NCBI GenBank assembly: GCA_022451235.1 | Contig: JAKUOA010000010.1 | Location: forward strand, 1 to 47,976 | DNA length: 47,976 bases | Source of the DNA: Candidatus Thalassarchaeum sp. | GTDB taxonomy: Archaea > Thermoplasmatota > Poseidoniia > Poseidoniales > Thalassarchaeaceae | Direction of reading: 5' to 3' | Part shown: in pieces, positions 25,001-33,149 of the stretch | Numbering within the stretch: position 1 is the stretch's first letter | How the letters are laid out: each line of letters starts with the position of its first letter | The notes under the pieces: model-generated | What the model was told of the DNA's origin: nothing | The model's database searches: none | Seen by the model: only the letters and a program-made list of their open reading frames with translations | Made by a program: the position numbers and the translations under genes

Positions 25001-25576
25001 ATCTCCATCAACATCTCCACAAATTCCGTTTTCCATGGGGTCGTTCCAAATTGCAACTGGCATCAATCGATCAAATTCGTTATTTTCGTAATTATCATCG
25101 GCAAGACCGCCGTCGACAATTCCTCGGAGAATAATCCCCCCTAGCAAATATCCATCATCGTCGAGGTAGCTCTGTGCTGCGGTTGGCGTCCAATAAAATT
25201 CGGCTCTAAAGGACTGGCCACCTGAGAGAGTCATGTTGACTGACCATTCTGCGACCATAACCCCGACAGGATGCCAGATTTGCATTTTTCCAATAGCACT
25301 AGCCGGTTGTCCGGATGTTCCTACCTGAGTAAATGTGACATTTATCTGAATCAATTCATCTCTCATTACATACTGAACAATGCTGTCATCAGGATTACTC
25401 CATTCACGAGCCTGTAATGAACTGTTACCCAATTCTATGTCGGATACCCCGAAATCAATCAGTGCTCTTGGTGACACTTCACGAGTTGGATTATGTTCCA
25501 GTGCAGGACCGAATGCCAATGGCGAAAGGGTAGTCACCATCAGAATGGCGAAAATTGTAAGTGGCAGATTACGCAT
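22094..25576 (-). CDS. Large membrane-anchored surface protein with beta-sandwich repeats
   Basis: A protein of about 1,160 residues; the ATG at 25576 (starting MRNLPLTIFAILMV) gives a clear signal peptide. The N-terminal half holds a calcium-binding-like loop (DVDGDGTIDC) and a jelly-roll-like part. The middle is a series of immunoglobulin-like beta domains resembling CARDB/NEW3 modules, with recurring patterns such as VTLKNTGNQRAIWNL and LVNDGNSEEAFDLSI. One transmembrane helix (about 1,005-1,030) is followed by an acidic, proline-rich cytoplasmic tail of about 130 residues ending in GWTMEQWAYYGEKWLEQ. The layout suggests a cell-surface or S-layer-associated protein with an intracellular interaction tail. 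No enzyme motif is visible. Confidence 0.75.
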   Translation of the reverse strand: MRNLPLTIFAILMVTTLSPLAFGPALEHNPTREVSPRALIDFGVSDIELGNSSLQAREWSNPDDSIVQYVMRDELIQINVTFTQVGTSGQPASAIGKMQIWHPVGVMVAEWSVNMTLSGGQSFRAEFYWTPTAAQSYLDDDGYLLGGIILRGIVDGGLADDNYENNEFDRLMPVAIWNDPMENGICGDVDGDGTIDCPNQLSYNNPTWVGAGYDTDGSVSDDPDYYGHWRMDNSSSAIGERHWRVSRPGADYASNRMDRLWWGWLTPFDSCEDPGHGLGTGTYDPTVSTIYANYFCRARIRGFDYLNLQLVTHAWGSMGQGDTIRLEADAGNEEFYNYTAMPLSTTFGNWTQLVWNMTDVHPTGDYTVAFRFDSDSSFATQGIHLDGFLLFGIERVPEYTLDVECNDPLPNAYIVIPADPTPPTLGCTVKNNGYVDITLRVYTDVSNQSWMWDFPLRIESNHPTDFDNNVVTKNIKPLETMDLWVNLTIPDGATVQEVDWYVHIGDGLTNFSKWTINLPVDVTASYSSYLTQKTLENPAITLLPGETGDVLMTLKNTGNQRAIWNLGGTFADNRWSASNLVWTNETGVEITSIEMDLNEKLELNARITTPDEITPGEYAITLIASGRAPANFQTEWTINVEVPIDHDLKLVPQIREMMAPADGALRWIEIQLVNDGNSEEAFDLSIAADWRLGLEMNAEQTLGIDPFGGDTSVLLMFPMPYGIENETYQIWVHATSTINPEYQRSVQLLLTVPETYLIEIPDLDLTNEVYRAGDDARTMRWEVWNNGNMPDKFLVSFDKSHEDITVFATGLNNGKTDWIEPGSSVNLTVSYSFDQGADGDRTVTLIAESQQAGTVGQTVSAEGEADFKVGQVGWLLVTPPASMVIEDKGEVTLEFSVQNLNPSSEQLMRADIDRITEPELFFNVLDVRVDSEDRDFVLPANATKIVTVTVDINQENLDNLAENTMTFNVILTVDSDIDKVSASTTIQLVKTVQVQDGPDVGFMAKLAANIIFVIAGLVAMIVVSIITFRVVKEARAPLEEYSSIEDYSPSFVNLGDDTSVPAAPELPAADEVANSMYGGSAEIFENKAAEMPPPPLPTDEEQPAPEFASPDEPEPEVEATEEAELPPGTPPVPEEGLPQGWTMEQWAYYGEKWLEQNKDE

Positions 25577-25631
25577 GGACAACGAACTTCTGCGATATCG
25601 GTTCGGGTATGAAGGTTCGGTAAGTGCGTGC

Positions 25632-25648
25632 GCCGCCCTACGGGCGGC
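25632..25648. repeat. Triloop hairpin in a divergent promoter region
   Basis: GCCGCCC (25632-25638) and GGGCGGC (25642-25648) form a perfect 7-bp stem with loop TAC. It lies 56 nt before the start of the surface-protein gene (minus) and about 100 nt before the divergent membrane-protein gene (plus), so it is not an end-of-gene terminator. A regulator site or 5'-leader structure is possible. Confidence 0.5.
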
Positions 25649-25751
25649 ATCAGACTAGTTATTGGCTAACCATTGAGATGTTTAGTAACGGGTATCCATT
25701 GTTGTTCAATCTATGAAGGCCTTATGTTGCTTGGTAGATGCGACGGCTAGT

Positions 25752-26870
25752 ATGGCTAAGCGTGCAAACCCATTATTTCCGCGCTTAGTTCTCGTCATCA
25801 TAGTTCTCGGACAAGTTACAATCGCCCCGATTATAGGATTCTCGCTTACCTATTTATTGTCAATAAAAAACGATGGGGATCAACTTTCATTCGATATCGA
25901 CTTAGCGGCTCTAGATTGGATAATTATTGCGGGATTAATGTATGGTTCACTTTCTTTAATTCTGGCTCTGATTGCAGGTTCCTACTCTCCTACAAGCGTT
26001 GTAGATAGAGGTGGATGGTTTACTGTTCTAGGCCTAAGAAGAAACGTCAATACACCGGAGTTAATAGATAGAGCGAGACTAAACTTGCAGAGAAGCCCCT
26101 ATGGGAAAATGGCACGATTGGTTAGTAGTAAGACCGACACATACGATTTATTCTCAATCCACGGAGGATTACAAATTCTAGCAATACCCATTCAGGTTGC
26201 ATTAATCGCAATTCCACTGTTAATTATGGAAGGAATACCTGAAAGATTTGTTGAACCCGAACAGGCATTTGAATTAGGTATGGTTGGTTACTTCATCGCA
26301 CTATGGTTTGGCCTTAGAATACAACCAATGTACTCAAGACACCTTATTGGAATTGCCGCTTGGTTTAGGAAAATTCTCGCCAAAATCTCTAAATTTTCTT
26401 GGATACTTCCTATCATAATTTTCTGGATTATTGCAAGAGTGATGCTACAGTTATCCTTAGAACGATTAGAGGTAGATTATCAAGCCTGGCATAATGTCCA
26501 ACTTGAGGCTGTATTAATGAAATCGATAATGCCATCTGACCAAATTCCTGATGCTGCAATAATTGATTTCCTAGTGGCTATTTCTGTACTTCCTGTTGCG
26601 GTTTTTACCACCATTTCGGTTCTTGCCGGCGCACATGATATGCCTGATTGGATGTGTGATCCTGAAGAAAGACTTGAGAATCTGAATCGAAATTTGCTAG
26701 AAGAAGATAGTTCTTCGAGTGGAGATAAGGATGATTCCGATTTATCCTTGGATGAATTATCACCATCGAATCCCACTACTAATACTGAAGAAAGCGAGGG
26801 AATTAATGATAAATCTAAAGAAGATGAAAGTAGAATGATTGATCTGCCATTCGGGTTATTTGATGACTAG
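25752..26870 (+). CDS. Six-helix membrane protein of unknown function
   Basis: A protein of 372 residues if started at the ATG at 25752 (MAKRANP); an upstream ATG at 25713 adds 13 residues of less convincing sequence. About six hydrophobic helices are visible (in the longer numbering about 22-49, 67-90, 153-172, 186-202, 224-243 and 275-303). Between helices 2 and 3 lies a basic cytoplasmic-type loop (LRRNVNTPELIDRARLNLQR). The last about 70 residues are a Ser/Asp/Glu-rich hydrophilic tail. I recognise no family motif. It is divergent from the surface-protein gene and ends tail-to-tail with the next gene, sharing the palindrome CTAG as both stop codons. Confidence 0.7.
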   Translation: MAKRANPLFPRLVLVIIVLGQVTIAPIIGFSLTYLLSIKNDGDQLSFDIDLAALDWIIIAGLMYGSLSLILALIAGSYSPTSVVDRGGWFTVLGLRRNVNTPELIDRARLNLQRSPYGKMARLVSSKTDTYDLFSIHGGLQILAIPIQVALIAIPLLIMEGIPERFVEPEQAFELGMVGYFIALWFGLRIQPMYSRHLIGIAAWFRKILAKISKFSWILPIIIFWIIARVMLQLSLERLEVDYQAWHNVQLEAVLMKSIMPSDQIPDAAIIDFLVAISVLPVAVFTTISVLAGAHDMPDWMCDPEERLENLNRNLLEEDSSSSGDKDDSDLSLDELSPSNPTTNTEESEGINDKSKEDESRMIDLPFGLFDD

Positions 26871-27088
26871 TTTAAGGTTGGAAAAATCCGCTCTACACCC
26901 GTGTTCAACAGAGACCAGCCAGTAGCCAATATCATTCCGAAAAGGAATGTATGTGGCCCCGTAATGTATAGTCCAACAATGGCTATAATTGCAAATCCTA
27001 TTACTATCTTAGAATCTAACTTGCCAGCACCATAGCTGAATATTGAAAATCCCATGACAAAGTAGAACAGCGTTTCGATTCCAGACAA
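26867..27088 (-). CDS. Small membrane protein of unknown function
   Basis: A 73-residue hydrophobic protein with two or three short helices (YFVMGFSIFSYGAG, IVIGFAIIAIVGLYIT, FLFGMILATGWSLL). The first codon is TTG, preceded by AGGTG at suitable spacing; an internal ATG at 27055 is an alternative. It lies 11 nt downstream of the aminotransferase gene in the same direction, so the two may be cotranscribed. No family is recognised. Its stop codon overlaps that of the convergent plus-strand gene. Confidence 0.6.
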   Translation of the reverse strand: MSGIETLFYFVMGFSIFSYGAGKLDSKIVIGFAIIAIVGLYITGPHTFLFGMILATGWSLLNTGVERIFPTLN

Positions 27089-27099
27089 TGCGACACCTA

Positions 27100-28248
27100 C
27101 TAAATATCACGAAGTTCTTCCAAGACCTTCTCAACTCGGTCCATGCCTCGTGAGATGTCTTCTCGACCGATGGTGTATGCGAATCGAAGGTGCCCTTCGC
27201 CTGCCTTTCCAAAAGCAGAACCCGGGCTACAAAGAACACCTCCCTCCAATAACGCCATTGCTACTTCTTCACTGTTCATTCCGGGCACATCAACCTTGGG
27301 GAATACATAGAACGCTCCAGTCGGAACATGACATGAAACTCCTTCCATTGCGTTTAGTCTATCACAGATTAGGTCTCTTCTAGCCTTGAATTCCTGACAC
27401 ATTTTGGCAGGGTAATCTGAAGCTTTTTCCATTGCTTCTAGCACTGCATATTGCATGGCATCATTACTGCAAGCAGTGACGTAATACTGCATCTTTGTTA
27501 TGTGTGTCATCGCCTCTAAATCCTCAGAGAGAATGTAACCGATTCGCCAACCTGTCATAGCGAAGGTTTTGGAGAAAGAATTGATCATTATGACCTTATC
27601 ATAACCGGCTCCTAGGAAGGATACATGTTCACAATCGTAGACTATTCTGTCATATACTTCATCGGTGATGACCCATAAATCATGACGGTCTGCAAAAGCA
27701 AGTAATTCATCACGTTCCTCTGGAGTGACATTACCCCCAGTGGGATTACTTGGGAAATTATACAAAATAGCCACTGTTTTCTCATTTACCAGGGCCTCTA
27801 AATCCTCAATTTTTGGCACAAAACCATTCTCAAATCTACAGGGATAAAGCGACGGTTGACCTCCACAAATAACCACATCGGGGGGATATAATGGAAAATA
27901 TGGTTCTGGAATTAGAACCTCATCTCCAGGATCAACGAGGGCGAGGAAAATATCTAGCAAGGCGTTTGTTCCACTCATTGTGATGCAGACATTGGATTCG
28001 TCGAGATTTGGAGAAAGATAATGCCATGTCTCTGCTATCTTTTGCCTTAGTTCTGGTAGTCCTGCAGTAGTCGTGTATTTGTTTCGTCCTTCTCGCATGG
28101 CCTTTTCGAAAGCGTCTATAGCCAAATCTGGTGGTTGGAAATCTGGTTCACCTAAACCAAACTGGACCGCGTCATCGCCGGCCATGTCGAACATTCGGCG
28201 AACTCCTGTAGGACGAATGCTGTTCGCGCGTTCCGAAAACCGGACCAT
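27100..28248 (-). CDS. PLP-dependent class I/II aminotransferase
   Basis: A 382-residue fold-type I aminotransferase of the aspartate-aminotransferase (Ig) group. Visible features are the substrate-contacting GLGEPDFQPPDLA near the N-terminus, YNFPSNPTGGNVT, DEVYDRIVYD, the PLP-lysine motif NSFSKTFAMTGWRIGYI, and the C-terminal LRFAYTIGREDI. The enzyme moves an amino group between an amino acid and a 2-oxoacid. Specificity (aspartate, alanine or aromatic) cannot be read from the sequence. Length is normal. The start ATG at 28248 follows TCCGTAGGTC without a strong ribosome binding site. Confidence 0.9.
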   Translation of the reverse strand: MVRFSERANSIRPTGVRRMFDMAGDDAVQFGLGEPDFQPPDLAIDAFEKAMREGRNKYTTTAGLPELRQKIAETWHYLSPNLDESNVCITMSGTNALLDIFLALVDPGDEVLIPEPYFPLYPPDVVICGGQPSLYPCRFENGFVPKIEDLEALVNEKTVAILYNFPSNPTGGNVTPEERDELLAFADRHDLWVITDEVYDRIVYDCEHVSFLGAGYDKVIMINSFSKTFAMTGWRIGYILSEDLEAMTHITKMQYYVTACSNDAMQYAVLEAMEKASDYPAKMCQEFKARRDLICDRLNAMEGVSCHVPTGAFYVFPKVDVPGMNSEEVAMALLEGGVLCSPGSAFGKAGEGHLRFAYTIGREDISRGMDRVEKVLEELRDI

Positions 28249-28288
28249 GACCTACGGAGGATAGAATGAGCATTTGAACTAACACCCT

Positions 28289-28305
28289 CGAATCCTTCGG
28301 ATTCG
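28289..28305 (-). terminator. Triloop hairpin between protease and aminotransferase genes
   Basis: CGAATCC (28289-28295) and GGATTCG (28299-28305) form a 7-bp perfect stem with a three-base loop. It lies 39 nt after the protease stop codon and 41 nt before the aminotransferase start. A 3'-end role for the protease transcript is the simplest reading. Confidence 0.4.
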
Positions 28306-28343
28306 TCGTTTGAGTTGATATATTCACGGAATTGTAATGAATA

Positions 28344-30473
28344 CTAATTTTCAGAGTCGAGTAACTCTGCTTCAACAACTTCTTCGATCTCATCTCGGTT
28401 TCTAACGCTGTTAATTATTGCCTCAATCTCGTCATCTGAACGTAATCGGATTAGCACTAATGATGCAACCCATGCCAATGCGACAACAATCACAATGCCG
28501 ATTGCAATTGGTGGAATCGACATCGATTCTGAAGCCGCACCTGTCCCCTCAATTTCGAAGAATACAGGTAGTGAATGCATTGCGCCTGCAACAGCATGTA
28601 CCTCCACAGTATGATTGCCTGAAATCAGTTTTTGTGGCTCCAATAGGATGTGCCATTCAAAGGGAGTCAGAGCGCCTATTTCACTTGGCATAGCGGAATA
28701 AGTAGTCTCCATCCACTCTCCGCCATCAATTCGATATTCCACTCTGTCAATACTTCCTGCCTGACCCCAAGCGTGACCCGTCATATTGATCACTCCATCC
28801 GAGGATAGATTCAGCCTGTGACTCTGTAATGTAGGATCGATTAATGGGGTCTGTCCGCTGTCTCGAAGGAATATTGCAAGTTCTACCGCTGCCAAAGCAT
28901 CTACCATTCCATATCCAAATTCTCTATTCCAATACGGATCGACCTCTGGGGCACTGGCTTCTCCTCGCAATTCAGATGTATGTTTGAGGACTTCTTTGAT
29001 TTGTAATGGAGTCAAGTTTTCGTTCGCTTCCCAAATCAATGCCACGATTCCAGTTACTGCAGGGGCTGCGTAAGAGGTTCCACTACCCCTTCCGGTGTAG
29101 GTGTTCTGAGATGCATCTCCGCCTAGGAAATTATTACACCCTCCACTTGAAACACATCCTTCTGCTTGAATTATGTTAGTGCCAGGTGCACTGATCTCAG
29201 GAATTAATTCGTTGACCGGATTCCCATCTCCATTGTCTTTGCGAGGTCCTCGGGAAGAATATCCAGCAATCGTATCATCGGACCTGTTAACAGTATTCTG
29301 ATCGTCGGTTGAAGCTACGGTGATTGAAAGAGAAGAGGCACTCATTCCAGAGAGTCCATCATTGTCCTCTCCATCATTACCGGCAGCGTTAGAAACAACC
29401 ACTCCTAATTCCATAGCCTCATCTAGAATTCTACTATGCATATCAGTTCCATCTGAACCCCCATTCTCGTGACTAGTTATTCCCCAAGAGAGAGAGATGA
29501 TATCAATTCCATGACTCTCTTCTTCTACCCCAGGCCAAGCATCGTCTCGATGGTCGATAATCCATTGTAGTCCGTTCATTGCCGATTCGTAAAATTCCTG
29601 TTCCAGAAGATAATTTTCAAATGGCCCTGCACCAACATCGGTCCCTATTCGTACGTCCACTAAACCAGCATCTGGTGCTGAACCGTAGAATTCAGATTGA
29701 GAGCCATCAGCCTCGATACCAGTTGCGCTAGCCATGCCCATACAAGCAGTGCCGTGTTGATTACCGTCATCAGGATCGAATGACCCATCATCCTCGCGGC
29801 CTCCTGCAAGTATACACTGTGGATCTGAATGTACGAAACAAACAGCATCATATCCTGCTACAAATTTCGTACTTAGCCCAGGATGTTCATTGTCAACACC
29901 AGTATCTACCATAGCGATATTTATTCCTTTACCGGTTACTCCAAAATCCCATGCAGCAACCGGATATTCTGAAGAATTTTTGGCTTTTACTGCCAGAGTT
30001 TGGATATCTCCGAAGAAGACCAGGGAGCCGTATCGCTCTACCATAACCACGCCATCTAATTCGGCTAATTCCCAAATCTTACTTGCGTCAACATCTCCAA
30101 GCAATAACGCATTAACTATTGGTAACTCAATTTGGACATCAAAACCCAAATTTTCCAATGTTTCTTTGTCTAAATTTGTAACCTCGCGTGAATAAGATAA
30201 ACCTACATTTACTGGACCTATTGCCAATTGTAATGAGTCATGGATTCCGTTACGATCTGAATCCAATGAAGTGTGTTCCCACCAATTTAGGTTAGAGTCC
30301 CACCAAATTGGCTCCTGAATAGGGATTTCAGTTGTAAGGCCTTCTTCAATTAATTGAAACCCTGTTGAGTCCAAGGGAGTATGATTAGAATTTTCACTAG
30401 GGACCGCAATACTTCCAGCAAGTGGTGACAATAGAATAAGTACCAGTGCTACTGCAATCGACCTTCTGTCCAT
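28344..30473 (-). CDS. Secreted, membrane-anchored subtilisin-like serine protease (S8)
   Basis: A 709-residue protein with a signal peptide (VALVLILLSPLAGS, 8-21). A pro-region (about 25-165) precedes a subtilase domain whose triad is visible: Asp190 in MVDTGVDNEHPG, His240 in GNQHGTACMG and Ser467 in GSGTSYAAPAVTG. The oxyanion-hole Asn366 is in SNAAGND. A beta domain follows (about 550-650, with VEYRIDGGEWMET), then one transmembrane helix (about 658-680) and a short acidic tail. The protease would act outside the cell while tethered, probably digesting proteins whose peptides the transporter at 39712-47703 could import (inference). A DSDRNGIHDSL loop near residue 71 may bind calcium. Confidence 0.93.
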   Translation of the reverse strand: MDRRSIAVALVLILLSPLAGSIAVPSENSNHTPLDSTGFQLIEEGLTTEIPIQEPIWWDSNLNWWEHTSLDSDRNGIHDSLQLAIGPVNVGLSYSREVTNLDKETLENLGFDVQIELPIVNALLLGDVDASKIWELAELDGVVMVERYGSLVFFGDIQTLAVKAKNSSEYPVAAWDFGVTGKGINIAMVDTGVDNEHPGLSTKFVAGYDAVCFVHSDPQCILAGGREDDGSFDPDDGNQHGTACMGMASATGIEADGSQSEFYGSAPDAGLVDVRIGTDVGAGPFENYLLEQEFYESAMNGLQWIIDHRDDAWPGVEEESHGIDIISLSWGITSHENGGSDGTDMHSRILDEAMELGVVVSNAAGNDGEDNDGLSGMSASSLSITVASTDDQNTVNRSDDTIAGYSSRGPRKDNGDGNPVNELIPEISAPGTNIIQAEGCVSSGGCNNFLGGDASQNTYTGRGSGTSYAAPAVTGIVALIWEANENLTPLQIKEVLKHTSELRGEASAPEVDPYWNREFGYGMVDALAAVELAIFLRDSGQTPLIDPTLQSHRLNLSSDGVINMTGHAWGQAGSIDRVEYRIDGGEWMETTYSAMPSEIGALTPFEWHILLEPQKLISGNHTVEVHAVAGAMHSLPVFFEIEGTGAASESMSIPPIAIGIVIVVALAWVASLVLIRLRSDDEIEAIINSVRNRDEIEEVVEAELLDSEN

Positions 30474-30556
30474 TGAGCGAGGACGAACGGCCGTACTTCA
30501 TCAATCCCACCACATTATGAATCTGAAGATATTGGGTATGACATCGCTGAGTTTTA

Positions 30557-30632
30557 TGGTGGGGGCAGAGGGATTTGAACCCCCCTCCACCGGTCTGGAG
30601 CCGGTAATAATACCGGGCTATACTATACCCCC
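30557..30632 (-). tRNA. tRNA-Trp (anticodon CCA)
   Basis: The minus strand folds as a full cloverleaf: acceptor GGGGGTA with TGCCCCC, anticodon stem ACCGG/CCGGT with loop CTCCAGA giving anticodon CCA, and T arm GGGGG-TTCAAAT-CCCTC. The discriminator base A is followed by an encoded CCA. No intron is present. The D arm is weak (GTAT against TTAT). The gene is single, between the protease gene and the redoxin-like membrane-protein gene. Confidence 0.93.
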
Positions 30633-30709
30633 AATCTGTAATTAGACGAGTGGCTACACTCTTATGATGCTCTCGGTTGGTTAGTTTAGAGAAGAGTTGA
30701 TTATTCAAA

Positions 30710-33034
30710 TCAAAAATTACCCAATACAGGGCCAACTAGTAGACTGATAAGTAACCAGGACCCCAATATTGCACTCGCCAGACCCCATGCTCTTGGGCGA
30801 ATTCCTACACTCAGGCTACCAAGCGTTCTAGGAATTGGACCGGTTATTCCGATTATAGCACGAGCGATTACTACCGTCAAACCTGCAGCGAGGATGAGAC
30901 CTAGTAACATGAATACAGAGAGGATTATTCCAAGGACTCCAGTACGGGCTACTGCACCTACACCCTGAGCTACCAAATCAGGAGTTCGTAACCAAATCAA
31001 CCAAGCCACCCAGATTCCTAGATGGACATCGTCGCTAAAAGATGAGGCCTTTCTCCAATCCCTATACTGCTCCGGCAGACTAGAGTGAATCCTCTTCGAA
31101 ATCCAATCAATCTCAGGAATTCTGCCGCTAATTAGGGTTCGTAAACCATGGTAGGTTAGAATTAGAGCAAGGATCAACTCAATCCAAATCCACCAAGCAC
31201 CTAAGCCGGCAGCGGCCATCAATGAAATCGGTATTGCCCATAGGGAAAATCCAACACCTGCTGCAAGCAATGTCAACAATATACCCGAGCCGGGGAGAAG
31301 AACTTCATCCGGTTTCTGATATTTCCTCTCTCGTGGCATTGCGAGAACGAACAAAGGAAGTAAGGCCGTTCCCCAAAGCAAGGTTAGTGGGTCAAATACA
31401 CTATGCCCAGAACCCTTCGTTGCTTCGTCAACAGCGTCTGCAATCTCCGAACTTGAGTAAGTTCCAGGTGACCAATCCGTGATGAAACCTGCTGCATCGA
31501 TAATAATCACTGCATCACTCGCTCCACTAGGGAAGGACTTACCAACACTAGCATCAGCATTGTCCATCAATAATGGCCAAGAGCCGTTTATTATTTCCGA
31601 ATGGGAGTCCAAATCAACCGCCCTGACTCCCTTTCCAGTAGCAATTTGAACGAAGGAAATATCTCTGTCAATTAATGCATCAGCCATTTGGAAATCATTT
31701 GCTTGCCGGTTTGCGTTGGCAGAACCGGGTACGTAAATACCAACAACAACAGCGTCGGAATCTGATAGTAATTCAAACAAAGAGACAGACCCCTCGCCAC
31801 CATGTTCGAGTAGAGTGAATGATGGTGCTGCACCATCGGAACGTGGTGAGTTAGCATCAATGTCTGGCAGATGGGTCGCAGGGCCGATACTCGCTATGGC
31901 GAGTACAAAAATCACTGCATAAGCGGGAAGAGGCAACATAGCCTCCCTCATTGAAGCGCCTAGCCAAGCAATAACCCCAAGTGGAATCATTATCGCTACC
32001 CATGTTCCACTCAATAAGGCCTGAGGGTCTTCCTTTACTTCGAATTTCAATACACCAATCACATCACAAGGTTCAGCGGGGTCCTGATCTTGAAGTTTGA
32101 AACAACCATCAATCATGTACAACCCGGGTTCCAAGGATTTTGATGTTGACCAAGTAAGAACGGTCCTATTTGCTTCACCTACCCTAAAGGAATGAGGTGA
32201 CTCGAAGTGCTCCAATCTTTGATCCTCTTGACCGAATCCATGAACCATAGATTCGTAATTATCCATTGGCCCCACTACTTCTATTACTTGTTGTGAAAAA
32301 TCCGAAGGCCCCCAAGGAGAAATGGGTGTAAATTCAATTCTGGTTATTCGATTTGAATCAGTGACTTGCTCTAATTGTGGGTCAATCAATTCCCCAGAAA
32401 ATGTGATTCCACTTTTTGCATCATAGGTGCCCCACCACAATGAGCCCGGTTGAACACAATCATGTTGGACGGAAATCTGCAGAGACAAAGCATCCCCTGG
32501 CCCTAAATCAACATCATCAACAGGTACTTCAACTTGGAAAATATGGGATTGCGTATAGGATTCTTCCATGGTTACAAAATTCGTTGCCATACCATTGATG
32601 AGGGTGAAAGAACCCCAACGTAGGGTGACATAGAATTGAGTTGTGGCACCCGCTGGAGAACCTGGAATAACATTCGTTTGCCTGCATACTGGAGACTTTG
32701 CCTCTAATGAAGCATACAATTCAACAGTGACTGTACCATTTAGTGAAAGTGCCTCTACGATGGGAATTCCTTGAACCTCTACAAGGTTTTGAGGCCCCCC
32801 TGCTGTTTTGGAGAAACTGGCTGAACCCCCGGGAATTCCTGTAAGAATAGGCCAATCTCTGCGAAGTTCTGGCGTCTCTTCGGTGCCGTGAAGGAAAATA
32901 TTGTGATTTTGAGGAATACTGATTTCTAGTCCTGGGCCAAATTCCTCTGTATCTTGGGCACTAGTTGTGCTAGCGAAGAATGTCCCAACTAGAAGCAAAA
33001 TAATTGCTGTTGTTAGCGCTCTTGACCTGAACAA
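30710..33034 (-). CDS. Multi-domain membrane protein with cysteine-less redoxin-like domain
   Basis: A 774-residue protein beginning at a TTG codon behind GAGAGGTG. It has a signal peptide (1-26), an extracytoplasmic beta-rich region (30-335), two helices (about 344-360 and 370-386), then a thioredoxin/AhpC-like domain (398-545) with GAAPSFTLLEHGGEGSVSLFE, AVVVGIYVPG and AVIIIDAAGFITDW. About six more helices follow (548 to the end). The place where redoxins carry catalytic cysteines reads VPGSANANRQ, so thiol chemistry there is unlikely. The order resembles a rearranged DsbD/CcdA system, but the membrane part lacks the paired cysteines expected of one. Function is unknown. Confidence 0.7.
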   Translation of the reverse strand: MFRSRALTTAIILLLVGTFFASTTSAQDTEEFGPGLEISIPQNHNIFLHGTEETPELRRDWPILTGIPGGSASFSKTAGGPQNLVEVQGIPIVEALSLNGTVTVELYASLEAKSPVCRQTNVIPGSPAGATTQFYVTLRWGSFTLINGMATNFVTMEESYTQSHIFQVEVPVDDVDLGPGDALSLQISVQHDCVQPGSLWWGTYDAKSGITFSGELIDPQLEQVTDSNRITRIEFTPISPWGPSDFSQQVIEVVGPMDNYESMVHGFGQEDQRLEHFESPHSFRVGEANRTVLTWSTSKSLEPGLYMIDGCFKLQDQDPAEPCDVIGVLKFEVKEDPQALLSGTWVAIMIPLGVIAWLGASMREAMLPLPAYAVIFVLAIASIGPATHLPDIDANSPRSDGAAPSFTLLEHGGEGSVSLFELLSDSDAVVVGIYVPGSANANRQANDFQMADALIDRDISFVQIATGKGVRAVDLDSHSEIINGSWPLLMDNADASVGKSFPSGASDAVIIIDAAGFITDWSPGTYSSSEIADAVDEATKGSGHSVFDPLTLLWGTALLPLFVLAMPRERKYQKPDEVLLPGSGILLTLLAAGVGFSLWAIPISLMAAAGLGAWWIWIELILALILTYHGLRTLISGRIPEIDWISKRIHSSLPEQYRDWRKASSFSDDVHLGIWVAWLIWLRTPDLVAQGVGAVARTGVLGIILSVFMLLGLILAAGLTVVIARAIIGITGPIPRTLGSLSVGIRPRAWGLASAILGSWLLISLLVGPVLGNF

Positions 33035-33128
33035 CGGTTACACCTCTCACTCGACCCCTCATTGGACTGGCATTCAAACCTCGCGCTTCTCTGTATTCGA
33101 CTTAAGCGGATTCTTTAGGTTTGGAACA

Positions 33129-33149
33129 CGCTTCCTCCTAGAGGAAGCG
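33129..33149 (-). terminator. Hairpin with the DUF92 stop codon in its loop
   Basis: CGCTTCCTC (33129-33137) and GAGGAAGCG (33141-33149) form a perfect 9-bp stem. The three-base loop, TAG on the minus strand (33138-33140), is exactly the stop codon of the DUF92 gene. The upstream arm encodes the last three amino acids (Arg-Phe-Leu). It may act in termination, in transcript stability or at the stop codon. Confidence 0.6.
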
